In this document: positions 34,148-43,396 of the stretch, piece after piece
Numbering within the stretch: the first letter of the stretch is position 1
Layout: every line of letters starts with the position of its first letter
Source: Paenibacillus sp. DMB5
Lineage (GTDB): Bacteria > Bacillota > Bacilli > Paenibacillales > Paenibacillaceae
Direction of reading: 5' to 3'
Length of the DNA stretch: 64,000 nucleotides
Assembly (NCBI RefSeq): GCF_001517085.1
Contig: NZ_LRAC01000007.1
Location: 1 to 64,000, forward strand
Translations under genes and position numbers: made by a program
The notes under the pieces: generated by a model
Told to the model about the DNA's origin: nothing
The model's input: the letters and a program-made list of their open reading frames with translations, nothing else
The model's database searches: none

Positions 34148-36454
34148 TTACAGGTCCGGATGCTCATGCTTCGCTTTGAGCTTGCTCCAGCGGCGCTGAA
34201 CCTCACTCTCGAAGCTGCGCAGTGCAGGCTCGTTCTCCGGCTTAAGCAGATGGCGGGTTTTACCCATCGTCTTCAGCCATGCGGACACCTCAACCCGTTT
34301 GTTTTTCTCTTCCGGATTGTAGGTAATGTTAGTAACGCCCTGCTCCACTTCATACAGCGGGAAGAAGCAGGATTCAACGGCCAGGGATACGATATTCGTT
34401 CCTTCCTTGTCCTCGCTCATCCAGTTCAGCGGGCAGGCAATTAGAATCTTGCCGTAGACCAGGCCTTCATTCTGCGCATACCACTGAGCCTTCGCCGCTT
34501 TCTTCAGCAGATCCTGCGGATAAGCTTCACAGCCGGTGAACACATAAGGAATGTTGGTAGCCGCCATAATCTGCGCTGTATCCTTGTGCTGGGTAACTTT
34601 ACCCTGCTGTGTTTTGCCGATGCTGGATGTGGATGTGCGGTGGCCCAGCGGGGTCGAATAAGACTGCTGCGCACCGGTATTCATATAGCCTTCATTATCG
34701 TACTCGACGATAATCATTTTGTGTCCGCGCAGGGCGGCGCCGATAGCAGGTCCCATCCCGATATCCATACCGCCGTCGCCGGTAACCATCACGAATGTAA
34801 AGTCTTCCTTGAGGCCCAGTCCGTCCAGTTCACCGCGGCGTTTGCGTTCCCAGAACATTTCGACCACACCGGACAGCGTAGCAGCACCGTTCTGGAACAG
34901 GTTATGGATAAACGTTGATTTGTGGGAGGAGTACGGATAACCGGTTGTAGTTACCATAGCGCAGCCTGTGTGATACAGCGCGACGATATCTCCTTCAATC
35001 CCTCTGAAGAACAGCTCGAGTCCAGAGAAAATACCGCAGCCCGGGCATGCGCCGTGACCCGGAGACAAACGTCTCGGCTTCTTCATCAGGCTGCGCACCG
35101 GCGGTACCTTGACAGCCAGCTTGCCGGTTTCCTCGTTCTTAGTGACCGTAATCAGCCCGGACTTCAAGGAATCGAAATCCATCGGCTTCAGCAGACGCTT
35201 AGGCGCTTTGTCCGCTTCACCCGGATTGTGGCCATAGTAGTCGAACGGCACTTCTACACGGTCAGCAACAACAGCATCCATAGCCAGCTGGAAGAAATGA
35301 TGGCCGTCTTCAGCGTAGAAGTCTTTACCGCCTAGACCGTATATCCGGCTAATAACCTTGGTTGTTGTATTGCCGTAGGTGAACAGGGCCGCCTTGATTT
35401 CGTTGACCATATTACCGCCGTGTCCGCCGACGGAATCCGCACGGTCACCTACAGTAATAGCTTTGACATTCTTCAGCGCTTCCGCGATCTGCTTCTGCGG
35501 GAACGGGCGGATCATATTCGGGGAGATCGCTCCGGCTTTGATGCCCTGCAGGCGCAGCTGATCGACAACATCCTTGATGATCTCGGACGCAGAGTTCATC
35601 AGGAAGACGGCAACATCGGCATCCTCCATCCGGTACTGCTCGATCATAGGATAGTGGCGGCCAGTCAGTTCAGCAAATTCCCGGGCGATTTCTTCAAACA
35701 CCTCACCGGCGTTGTACATCGCTACAGACTGCTGATAGCGGTTGTTGATATAATCCGGTTCATTCATGTAAGGCCCAACCGTAACCGGATTGTTCCGGTC
35801 AAGCGTATCGGTGAAGCCAACCGGAGGCTGTTCGCCTACAAACTTGTGGACATCCTGCCGGTGGGCGAAAGCCTGTACGCGGCGCTTCTGGTGGGAAGTG
35901 AAATAACCGTCTGAAGCAACCATGACCGGAAGACGGACCTTCGCATGTTCTGCCAGCTTCAGTGCCATCAGATTCATGTCGTAGACCGATTGCGGGTCAC
36001 GGCACATCAGGATCGGCCAGCCGGTATTGAGTGCGAAATACAAGTCAGAGTGGTCACCGTGAATGTTCAGGGGTCCTGAAATCGAACGGCAGATCAGGTT
36101 CATAACCATAGGCATGCGCGTACCTGCTTGTACAGGCAGCTGCTCCAGCATGAACATGTAGCCCTGCGCACTTGTTGCGTTGAATACACGGCCTCCTGCA
36201 GTAGATGCTCCATAACAGATCCCTGCCGAGCTGTGTTCACCATCTGAAGGAACGAGCATAATATCATGCTGTCCGCTAGCTTTCATCGTATCGAGGAACT
36301 GGGCTACCTCCGTCGACGGCGAGATCGGGAAATATCCCATAACATGATAATTGATCTGGTGGGCAGCGTAGGCTGCCATTTCATTGCCTGATTCATACAG
36401 GAATTTCTGCTCTACCTTGGCAGAGCCTATTTCTTTTTCATAATCAATAGCCAT
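34148..36454 (-). CDS. 2-oxoacid:ferredoxin oxidoreductase, fused alpha-beta subunits
   Basis: TPP-dependent enzyme that decarboxylates pyruvate or another 2-oxoacid to the acyl-CoA and reduces ferredoxin. The N-terminal half (about 1-430) is the alpha part (YFPISPSTEVAQFLD, SGPLNIHGDHSD). The C-terminal half (about 470-768) is beta, with cluster cysteines GHGACPGCGIFSG and LYHTGCAM, and the TPP-Mg motif GDGGMDIGMG with NEGYMNTG. Preceded 26 bases upstream by the gamma-delta gene, so two polypeptides give all four subunits. Substrate (pyruvate versus branched or 2-oxoglutarate) is not certain. Confidence 0.88.
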   Translation of the reverse strand: MAIDYEKEIGSAKVEQKFLYESGNEMAAYAAHQINYHVMGYFPISPSTEVAQFLDTMKASGQHDIMLVPSDGEHSSAGICYGASTAGGRVFNATSAQGYMFMLEQLPVQAGTRMPMVMNLICRSISGPLNIHGDHSDLYFALNTGWPILMCRDPQSVYDMNLMALKLAEHAKVRLPVMVASDGYFTSHQKRRVQAFAHRQDVHKFVGEQPPVGFTDTLDRNNPVTVGPYMNEPDYINNRYQQSVAMYNAGEVFEEIAREFAELTGRHYPMIEQYRMEDADVAVFLMNSASEIIKDVVDQLRLQGIKAGAISPNMIRPFPQKQIAEALKNVKAITVGDRADSVGGHGGNMVNEIKAALFTYGNTTTKVISRIYGLGGKDFYAEDGHHFFQLAMDAVVADRVEVPFDYYGHNPGEADKAPKRLLKPMDFDSLKSGLITVTKNEETGKLAVKVPPVRSLMKKPRRLSPGHGACPGCGIFSGLELFFRGIEGDIVALYHTGCAMVTTTGYPYSSHKSTFIHNLFQNGAATLSGVVEMFWERKRRGELDGLGLKEDFTFVMVTGDGGMDIGMGPAIGAALRGHKMIIVEYDNEGYMNTGAQQSYSTPLGHRTSTSSIGKTQQGKVTQHKDTAQIMAATNIPYVFTGCEAYPQDLLKKAAKAQWYAQNEGLVYGKILIACPLNWMSEDKEGTNIVSLAVESCFFPLYEVEQGVTNITYNPEEKNKRVEVSAWLKTMGKTRHLLKPENEPALRSFESEVQRRWSKLKAKHEHPDL

Positions 36455-36480
36455 AGTTCATTCCGCCCTTCTTACCGGAT

Positions 36481-37497
36481 TTATAGTTGCGAGACCAAAT
36501 CAAATGTGTGTTTCACAGTGTGGCTGTCGGCATAGCCTTCCTTCTCAAGGATGCTGGACAGTGCCGAGGTCGGGCAGGCGCCTACGCATTTCAGGCAGCC
36601 TTTGCAGTACTGGTAGTCGATACCCAGCAGGAACATCTGCGAACGCCCTTTGCGGTCAAGCCGTTCTTCCCAGACAAAGCACTGGTCAGGACAGACGGTA
36701 TCGCACTGTGCACAATTGATGCAGGACTCGTTCTCATAAGCCGGAATCATGCCGGAACGGGAAATGCTGAGGTTCTTCAGGAAGCTGTTGCCGGGATTCA
36801 CAATCGATCCGCCCATCGGCTGGGTTTCGTAGCCAAGTGCCGAAATGTCGGAACGTACGTATTCAGGCATGCTCTCTCCTTCAGGCAGCTCAAAGTGCAT
36901 AAACTTCACTTCATTGTAGCCGCGCTCAAAGGTTGTAATGGCGGACTGTACGGCCTGCGGATATTTCTTGCCGAGCGATTTCTCGATAACGCCCTTCATT
37001 GTCTCCGTGTCAAGGAACGGGCAGAGCCGGAACAGCGCGCCCAGCATGGCCATATTTACGCGGTTTTTCTCTTTCAGTGCAATGCTTGTTGCATCAATTA
37101 CAGCAATGGTACCGGCTTTCAGCTTCAGCAGTTCTTTGAGTTCTTCCGGCGTCTTGGCCGAGTTCACAAGAACGGTGCTGTCTTCGCTGATCCCGCTGGT
37201 AACATTGACAGTCTTGGCGAGTGCTTCATGGAATACGCCAACCACATGCGGACGCTCTACCGGCGAAGTATCGCGGATATGCGTGTCCAGATCACAGAAC
37301 CGGATGTGGGCTTTGACAGGCGAGCCCTTTTTCTCCGAGCCATAGGATGAGAAGCTGACCCCGTTCAAGCCTGCTCCGACAACGCCTGCTTCCGCGAGCA
37401 TTTTACCGGCCAGGTTAGCCCCGAGCCCTCCAATGGATTCCAGCCGGATTTCAAAGAATCCAAGACTGTTTACTTTTGGTAGTTGTACCACCGACAT
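36481..37497 (-). CDS. 2-oxoacid:ferredoxin oxidoreductase, fused gamma-delta (ferredoxin) subunit
   Basis: First gene of the two-gene operon. Residues about 15-190 form the gamma domain (SIGGLGANLAGKMLAEAG, SSYGSEKKGSPVKAHIRF). The C-terminal ferredoxin domain (about 255-320) has two [4Fe-4S] motifs, CINCAQCDTVCPDQC and CKGCLKCVGACP, that pass electrons to ferredoxin. With the alpha-beta gene it makes an unusual two-chain arrangement, compared with the single chain of NifJ. The 5' leader has a FNR-like box (see 37810-37826), consistent with expression under low oxygen. Confidence 0.88.
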   Translation of the reverse strand: MSVVQLPKVNSLGFFEIRLESIGGLGANLAGKMLAEAGVVGAGLNGVSFSSYGSEKKGSPVKAHIRFCDLDTHIRDTSPVERPHVVGVFHEALAKTVNVTSGISEDSTVLVNSAKTPEELKELLKLKAGTIAVIDATSIALKEKNRVNMAMLGALFRLCPFLDTETMKGVIEKSLGKKYPQAVQSAITTFERGYNEVKFMHFELPEGESMPEYVRSDISALGYETQPMGGSIVNPGNSFLKNLSISRSGMIPAYENESCINCAQCDTVCPDQCFVWEERLDRKGRSQMFLLGIDYQYCKGCLKCVGACPTSALSSILEKEGYADSHTVKHTFDLVSQL

Positions 37498-37555
37498 AAC
37501 CCCTTTCGAGTGTCAAGAATAAAACAATCCTTTTGACTTTTTCAATGATTGTAAC

Positions 37556-37826
37556 GTGATAATGATGGTAACGAATGTGACAAATCTTGCATTTTCACGG
37601 GTTCGGGAATCACAATAATTTATAGATTTTGATCGATTTCTTTATACGCGACAGCGCCGCGTTACCTGAACAGAAGGTAACCTGCCATAGAAATTGCAAA
37701 ATGTGAAAATTATGTGTAATCCGTCATTTCCGGGCTTCCCGCGGACACAAGGTCACCCTTAATTTAGCTATAAAATTAAAAATTAAGATGTTAAATTTGT
37801 CACATAAAACATGATCTTTATCACAA
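37556..37826 (-). promoter_or_regulatory. Operon leader with FNR-like box, promoter and inverted duplicate site
   Basis: On the minus strand TTTAAC (37790-37795), 17-base spacer, TATAGC (37767-37772) could be the promoter. Upstream at 37810-37826 is TTGTGATAAAGATCATG, which carries TGAT-N4-ATCA, like the FNR/CRP class. A similar sequence in opposite orientation lies on the plus strand at 37556-37587 (GTGATAA-GAT ... ATGTGACAAAT). The leader RNA of about 260 bases has a small hairpin GTTACCT/AGGTAAC but no gene. Confidence 0.45.
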
Positions 37827-37856
37827 GTACAAGCCCCAGCCGGCTTTCGTGATAAC

Positions 37857-37884
37857 ACAAAAAGCCCATCCAATGGATGGGCTT
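37857..37884 (-). terminator. Terminator after pncB
   Basis: AAGCCCATCC (37862-37871) pairs with GGATGGGCTT (37875-37884), with a T5 run on the minus strand. Confidence 0.9.
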
Positions 37885-37900
37885 CTAAGGCAATATAAGG

Positions 37901-39385
37901 CTATTCAAGATCCAGCTGCATATGCTCGGCGATCAGCTGCTGCTTGCGGTTCCATACCTGCTCACTGAGGTTAACACGGTACACCTCGGGATTCAGCTTA
38001 CGCAAATATTCCGGCCAGAACAGGTCGAGCTGCTGCTCATGATAACGGCGGATTTCCTCCAGCGGCGGCAGGGAGTAGACCTGGAACCCGTTCACAAAAA
38101 TCGGCTCCAGCATCGGCAGCGCCTCGTACTTGTCGACATTCTTGCGCAAGTAAGGATGCAGCGGATTAAACAGCTTGATCCGGGCACCGTTGCGCGGGGC
38201 AGCCTCGTCCGGAGAGCTGATGTAATCAGCCATCGCCTTGCCGTTCGTGCCGACAATGCGATACACATCCTTCTTGCCTGGCGTAGATACCTTCTCCGGG
38301 TTGGAGGAGATCTTGATGGTCGGGATCATTTCACCGGTAGCTGACTCGATTTCCACCAGCTTGTATACCCCGCCCAGCGAAGGCTGGTCGGCTGCGGTAA
38401 TCAGCTGTGTGCCGACACCCCAGGTATCAATCGCTGCCCCTTGCAGCTTCAGGTCCATAATTGTATTCTCGTCCAGATCATTGGAGGCTACAATCTTCAC
38501 GTAATCCAGACCGGCCTCATCCAGCATCTTGCGTGCCTGGATGGACAGGTATGCCAAGTCGCCGCTGTCCAGGCGGATGGCATTCATCTTCTTGCCCGCG
38601 GCTTCCAGCTTCTTCGCCGTATTAATCGCATGCGGCACCCCGCTGCGAAGGGTATCGAAGGTGTCTACCAGCAGAGTGACGCCGTCCGGAAGCACCTTGG
38701 CATAGGCGTCAAATGCCTCCTGCTCGCTGCTGAAGCTCTGGACCCAGGAATGGGCATGTGTGCCTTTGGTCGGGATGCCGAACATACGGCCGGCCAGCAT
38801 GTTGGAGGTCGCATGGAATCCGCCGATGTAGGCTGCCCGTGCGCCCCATACCGCCGCATCCGCCTCCTGTGCCCGGCGGGTACCGAACTCCAGCAGAATG
38901 TCATTCGGAGCCACCTGCTTGATCCGTGAAGCCTTGGTCGCGATCAGCGTCTGGTAATTCATAAAGTTCAGAATCGCCGTCTCCACGAGCTGTGCTTCCA
39001 TAATCGTACCTTCAACACGTACCAGCGGCTCATCCGGGAAGACAAGTGCTCCTTCCTTCATGGCATGGATGTTTCCCTTGAAGTGAAACTGCAGCAGCTC
39101 CTCGAGGAAAGCCGGCGCATAATTCTCCTCCTGCTCTGACAGATAACGGACATCATCTTCCGTGAACCGCAAGTCCCTGATATATTGGGTTATGCGCTCC
39201 AGTCCGGCGAAAACGGCAAAACCGTTCCCGAAGGGCAGCTTGCGGAAGTACGCCTCAAATACCGCCTTGCGCTTATGTGTACCATTCACCCAATGGGCGT
39301 ACATCATATTTATCTGATACTTGTCTGTATGTAGAGCAAGCTCTCTCCTCAAATCCTCATCTCCTAGACCTGTGTTATTCTGCAT
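37901..39385 (-). CDS. pncB: Nicotinate phosphoribosyltransferase
   Basis: Makes nicotinate mononucleotide from nicotinate and PRPP in NAD salvage. The 494-residue protein has the catalytic region LLEFGTRRAQEADAAVWGARA (His-site equivalents follow in YIGGFHATSN), KGTHAHSWVQSF, and IRLDSGDLAYLS with the phosphate-binding ASNDLDE. I chose the ATG at 39385, eleven bases inside the end of pncA, so the genes overlap and are coupled. The Shine-Dalgarno is weak, consistent with coupling. Confidence 0.93.
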   Translation of the reverse strand: MQNNTGLGDEDLRRELALHTDKYQINMMYAHWVNGTHKRKAVFEAYFRKLPFGNGFAVFAGLERITQYIRDLRFTEDDVRYLSEQEENYAPAFLEELLQFHFKGNIHAMKEGALVFPDEPLVRVEGTIMEAQLVETAILNFMNYQTLIATKASRIKQVAPNDILLEFGTRRAQEADAAVWGARAAYIGGFHATSNMLAGRMFGIPTKGTHAHSWVQSFSSEQEAFDAYAKVLPDGVTLLVDTFDTLRSGVPHAINTAKKLEAAGKKMNAIRLDSGDLAYLSIQARKMLDEAGLDYVKIVASNDLDENTIMDLKLQGAAIDTWGVGTQLITAADQPSLGGVYKLVEIESATGEMIPTIKISSNPEKVSTPGKKDVYRIVGTNGKAMADYISSPDEAAPRNGARIKLFNPLHPYLRKNVDKYEALPMLEPIFVNGFQVYSLPPLEEIRRYHEQQLDLFWPEYLRKLNPEVYRVNLSEQVWNRKQQLIAEHMQLDLE

Positions 39386-39923
39386 CGGCACGTACCACTT
39401 GTGCTCCGAGGCTGCCCCGGAAATGCCCGAGCGCCCATGCATGGCCGTCTGCGTTAAAGCTGGCCACTGCATCCTCATGGATCACAATTCCGAATCCTTT
39501 GTTGTAGGCATCGACCGCAGTATGCAGCACACAAATATCGGTGCAGACTCCGATCAGATGCAGTTCCTGTATTCCGCGCTCACGCAGCTTCAGCTCCAGA
39601 TCGGTGCCGCAGAAGGCGCTGTAACGCGTTTTGTCCATCCAGTAGATAGACTCCCGGTTCTCCTCATAGACAGCCTTCAGACCGCCGTACAGCTCCCGTC
39701 CCGGTGTATCCCGCAGATTATGGGGAGGAAACAACTTCGTCTCGGGATGATACGGATCAGCTGCCTCATGCAGGTCAACCGCCATGACCACGTAATCGCC
39801 GCTTTTTACAAACTGCTCCGTCAATTCATTGACTCTGGGTGCAATATCGATTCCCGGCTGCCCGACCGGCAGACTGCCGTCAACAAAATCATTGGTGAAA
39901 TCTATCACGATCAATGCCTTCAT
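39375..39923 (-). CDS. pncA: Nicotinamidase (isochorismatase fold)
   Basis: Hydrolyses nicotinamide to nicotinate. Active-site residues are visible: Asp8 (VIDFTND), Lys98 (MDKTRYSAF) and Cys131 (GVCTDICVLHTA), and the metal ligands Asp50, His52 and His59 (VDLHEAADPYH). At 182 residues it is of normal length. AGGAGG precedes the ATG. Middle gene of Nudix-pncA-pncB, so nicotinamide can be fed straight into NAD synthesis. Confidence 0.93.
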   Translation of the reverse strand: MKALIVIDFTNDFVDGSLPVGQPGIDIAPRVNELTEQFVKSGDYVVMAVDLHEAADPYHPETKLFPPHNLRDTPGRELYGGLKAVYEENRESIYWMDKTRYSAFCGTDLELKLRERGIQELHLIGVCTDICVLHTAVDAYNKGFGIVIHEDAVASFNADGHAWALGHFRGSLGAQVVRADAE

Positions 39924-39970
39924 TGGATAAGCCTCCTTTAGTGTAGTGAGACGGTGATTGAAGCGCTATA

Positions 39971-40741
39971 TCATGTATAAATAGATAATAAAGGCTCATG
40001 GTCAGTGAACATGTAGAGCTGTGCAGGCCGCTGGGAATACTGGTTCGAGCTGACCGGGTTGCCTGCTTCATCACGCACTTCTTTTAATATACCCTGCCTG
40101 CTGCGTGTTGAAGTGATTTTGCGGATAAAATTCGGCTCCTTGAACTCAGGCACTACCGTCTGGATAACCTGATAAAGCTCGCTTAGTGTAAAATGCCGGG
40201 GCAAAAACTGCCGGGCAATCGTCGTCTGCAGCATCTGCTGCTGGATCCGCAGATAAGCATCCTTAATAATGTCATGATGGTCAAAAGCAAGCTCAAGCTC
40301 TTCCAGCGCCTCCTGCAATGTAAACAGGCCGACCTCGCCCGCGTCATCCGAGGCTTGTCTCTGCTCCAGCATCCATTCCTCCACCAGTGCAAAAAAAGCA
40401 TGGCTGATAATCCAGCCGCGCGGATCACGTCCGGGAGTGCTGTATACTCCGAGATACTCCAGATGTCCGCCGTCCACCCCGGTTTCCTCTTTCAGCTCCC
40501 GCGTTGCCGCATCATAGATGGACTCATCCTCCTGGCAAAAACCTCCGGGCAGGGCCCACATGCCGGCACACGGCCATTTTTTGCGCCGGATCAGCATCAC
40601 CTTCAGCTCGCGCAGGGGAAGCGTCTTCGTGACCGTCTTCCGTTCCCGCTTCGTCAAAGTGAACATCACAATGTCGGCCGGAACTCCGTCCGGGGTGCGG
40701 TACTTTTTGGCGTTGTAGGTTTGTTCCACGTTCTCGCTCAC
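39971..40741 (-). CDS. Nudix hydrolase with C-terminal winged helix (NrtR-like)
   Basis: The 256-residue protein has a complete Nudix box (GGFCQEDESIYDAATRELKE and on to ETGV, about residues 67-91) after a GMWALPGG. The C-terminal third (about 180-240: RHFTLSELYQVIQTV, NFIRKITS) is the winged-helix region of ADP-ribose-binding NrtR regulators. It heads an operon with pncA and pncB, so it could be an ADP-ribose-sensing regulator, an ADP-ribose hydrolase, or both. The intact box argues for remaining enzyme activity; NrtR proteins often have a degenerate one. GTG start after AAAGGATG. Confidence 0.85.
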   Translation of the reverse strand: MSENVEQTYNAKKYRTPDGVPADIVMFTLTKRERKTVTKTLPLRELKVMLIRRKKWPCAGMWALPGGFCQEDESIYDAATRELKEETGVDGGHLEYLGVYSTPGRDPRGWIISHAFFALVEEWMLEQRQASDDAGEVGLFTLQEALEELELAFDHHDIIKDAYLRIQQQMLQTTIARQFLPRHFTLSELYQVIQTVVPEFKEPNFIRKITSTRSRQGILKEVRDEAGNPVSSNQYSQRPAQLYMFTDHEPLLSIYT

Positions 40742-40884
40742 TTTAGATCATCCTTTGCCGCTATCATTGTTTACTGTTCGTATCTTTTAATGTACCAAAC
40801 CTGCTCTTCTAAAATCAACAAATCCGGCACATTAGATGTAGATAAAGGGACGGATTTACATCCGCCCCCTCTCTCAAACCCGAA

Positions 40885-41337
40885 TTAATCTCCGCAGGTA
40901 GACGGCGGCGCATCCGTGCCGGCCTCCACGCTGATTTTCTCCGAGACGGTATCTCTGATGACCGAAATGACCAGCTGCAGCAGGTAGTTGATATCGCTCT
41001 GGCTCTGCTGGAACTCATTCACCACCGGAATGCCGTCGATCTCATCCTGCAGCGCTTCGATTTCCTGCTCTATCTTCGCAACCATCGCTTTATTGCCGAA
41101 GCTTTCAAAGGCGACGATCTCCTTCTGCTTCTTCTTAATGGTGGCAATCAGCCCCTGTACCCGGTCATGATTCTGGATTTTGAGCTCCGCCTGCTGAAAA
41201 TGCCGCACTTCTTCACTGGTCGAGATCAGTGCAGCAAGCTCCTTGGCTTTGCCCATAATATCCTCACGTACAATCAGATCACGGGTATCGTAGCTCTGCA
41301 TGCCGTATTTGTTCACATTCGGGTTCTCCTGGCTCAT
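40885..41337 (-). CDS. ricA: RicA (YmcA)-type RNA processing/sporulation regulator, YlbF family
   Basis: A subunit of the Ric complex that stimulates RNase Y processing and biofilm and sporulation control in Bacillus. The 150-residue helical protein has the YlbF/YmcA pattern FQQAELKIQNHDRVQGLIA, then FESFGNKAMVAKIEQEIEAL and a conserved DGIPVVNEFQQSQSDINYLL, and ends with a Cys (PPSTCGD). Its position directly after miaB matches ymcB-ymcA of B. subtilis, so I call it RicA and not RicF. The start ATG follows GGGGCGA. Confidence 0.85.
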   Translation of the reverse strand: MSQENPNVNKYGMQSYDTRDLIVREDIMGKAKELAALISTSEEVRHFQQAELKIQNHDRVQGLIATIKKKQKEIVAFESFGNKAMVAKIEQEIEALQDEIDGIPVVNEFQQSQSDINYLLQLVISVIRDTVSEKISVEAGTDAPPSTCGD

Positions 41338-41361
41338 CCTTCTCGCCCCATTTCTCTATGA

Positions 41362-42969
41362 TTAGAGGACTGCTGCAGCCTCCGCCACATAATCCCCTTT
41401 GATATACCAGGTCTTGGTATCGGTAATTCTTACCTGCACAAAGCTGCCGATCAGCTCCTTGGGACCCTCGAAATGAACAAGCTTGTTGGCACGGGAGCGT
41501 CCGGAGAGCACATTTGCGTTGTTCTTGCTCTCCCCCTCCACCAGCACTTCCACCAGTTCACCGAGCATCCGGTCGTTGCTTACCCGGCTCTGTTCCTTAA
41601 TCAGATCATTCAGGCGCTTCAGCCGCCCGTTCTTCACTTCAAGCGGAACATTATCCTCCATTGCTGCAGCCGGCGTACCCTCACGCGGCGAGTAAATAAA
41701 GGTATATGCCATATCATAACCTACTTCACGGACGAGGGACAGCGTCTCTTCAAACTGCTCCTCGGTTTCGCCGGGGAAGCCGACGATAATATCCGTGGTC
41801 AGCACGGCATCCGGCACACTGGCTTTTAGCTTATAGACCAGCTCCAGATAGGCCTCACGCGTATATTTGCGGCTCATTTTTTTGAGCACCGCCGTACTTC
41901 CGGACTGCACCGGCAGATGGATATGCTCCGTCAGATTGCCGCCTTTGCCCAGCACTTCAATTAATCTATCGTCAAAATCGCGGGGATGCGAGGTCATGAA
42001 GCGAATGCGCGGAATATCAATCTTGCGCATATCATCCATCAGATCCCCGAACGTATAGTCTATATCAGTAAAATCCTTGCCGTAGGCGTTCACATTTTGT
42101 CCGAGCAGCGTTACTTCCTTAAAGCCCAGGCGGGCCAGCTCGCGTACTTCGGTGATTACGTCCTCCGGACGGCGGCTGCGCTCTTTACCCCGGGTGAACG
42201 GTACAATACAGTAGGTGCAGAACTTGTCACAGCCGTACATGATGTTAACCCAGGCGCGCATGCCTTCCCGCTTCTTGGGAAGATTCTCGATGATGTCGCC
42301 TTCCTTGGACCAGACCTCGACCACAAGCTCCTTGCTGAACAGCGATTCCTTGATGATCTGCGGCAGGCGGTGAATATTATGCGTACCGAAGATCATGTCC
42401 ACGAACCCGTGCTTGGCCATAATCCGGTTCACGACGCCTTCTTCCTGTGACATACAGCCGCAGACACCCAATAGCAGGCCCGGCTTTTCCAGCTTCAGTG
42501 TTTTGAGGTGGCCCAGCTCGCCGAACACTTTATCTTCAGCATTTTCGCGGATCGCGCACGTATTGAGCAGAATAATATCCGCTTCATTCCGGTCTTCTAC
42601 AGGCTGATAGCCCATTTCCTCCAGCATGCCCTTCATCGTTTCGGTGTCATGCTCATTCATCTGGCAGCCGTAGGTCGCTATGAAATAATACTGCTGCTTA
42701 TGGCTGTTCATTTCACGGAACTGCTCCATAATGCGGATCGTTTCAGCATCTTCAAAATTAATAACTTCAATCTCCTGCTTGCCCCGTCGTTTGCCTTCCT
42801 TATAATCCGGGTTGGAGTTGATTTGTACGGTACGCCCCTTTATCCGGTAAGTCGTTTTCCCCTCTTCTTCACTGATGACTTTGGCATCAGAAAAATCAAA
42901 ATACTTCGAGTAATCCTTCGAACCGCCCTTGCCGGATTTTAAGTCCGGTGAGTTATTCCCCATTGTCAT
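41362..42969 (-). CDS. miaB: tRNA-2-methylthio-N6-dimethylallyladenosine synthase MiaB
   Basis: Radical SAM methylthiotransferase acting on i6A37 of tRNA. Over 535 residues: N-terminal UPF0004 domain with cluster cysteines ([33 protein letters not shown]), the radical SAM motif CDKFCTYC (in [14 protein letters not shown]), and a C-terminal TRAM domain (about 470-530, with [15 protein letters not shown]). The start is ATG at 42969 after AAAGGA. It is followed 24 bases later by ricA. Confidence 0.96.
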   Translation of the reverse strand: MTMGNNSPDLKSGKGGSKDYSKYFDFSDAKVISEEEGKTTYRIKGRTVQINSNPDYKEGKRRGKQEIEVINFEDAETIRIMEQFREMNSHKQQYYFIATYGCQMNEHDTETMKGMLEEMGYQPVEDRNEADIILLNTCAIRENAEDKVFGELGHLKTLKLEKPGLLLGVCGCMSQEEGVVNRIMAKHGFVDMIFGTHNIHRLPQIIKESLFSKELVVEVWSKEGDIIENLPKKREGMRAWVNIMYGCDKFCTYCIVPFTRGKERSRRPEDVITEVRELARLGFKEVTLLGQNVNAYGKDFTDIDYTFGDLMDDMRKIDIPRIRFMTSHPRDFDDRLIEVLGKGGNLTEHIHLPVQSGSTAVLKKMSRKYTREAYLELVYKLKASVPDAVLTTDIIVGFPGETEEQFEETLSLVREVGYDMAYTFIYSPREGTPAAAMEDNVPLEVKNGRLKRLNDLIKEQSRVSNDRMLGELVEVLVEGESKNNANVLSGRSRANKLVHFEGPKELIGSFVQVRITDTKTWYIKGDYVAEAAAVL

Positions 42970-43396
42970 GTTTTCACGTCCTTTATGAATGAAAGCTTCA
43001 GTAATCAAATCGGTTAATTTTATTATCGCCAATAAAAAATTATAGCATAAATGTTGGAGGCCAATCCATCCGGCAATGCAGGCATAACGAATAAACCTTC
43101 CGGCGATTCAGCTGGAAGGCTCAGAGTGATATATGAAGTGTGCGGAGCATCATTATTTGCGGCGGATGTACATTCGCAGGTACACCATCTCAAGCTTGGT
43201 TTTTTTGACGCAGATAAAAAACATCTTCATTTCAGCAAATCATCTCCCTGGAACTCAGCTTTATCCCATTCTAACAGCATACCGTTACATTAACGTTACA
43301 CTTTTCTACAAAAAACCGCATATTATGATAAAATAACAGCCTTTTTTCGATCAATAAAGATACATAGATTATGCGGTCTGACAGAGGAGCACTGAA
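42970..43396. other. Intergenic region between divergent miaB and the hydrolase-regulator gene
   Basis: Promoters for both genes must lie here. An 80-codon plus-strand frame (43051-43293) has no ribosome binding site and no recognisable domain. A CCTTCC/GGAAGG hairpin lies near 43096-43119, and GTTAC repeats near 43284-43298 with AT-rich promoter-like DNA after. No gene called. Confidence 0.4.

Noticed and set aside
43051..43293. Plus-strand ORF of 80 codons between miaB and the hydrolase-regulator gene
   Set aside because: No ribosome binding site and no recognisable protein features.
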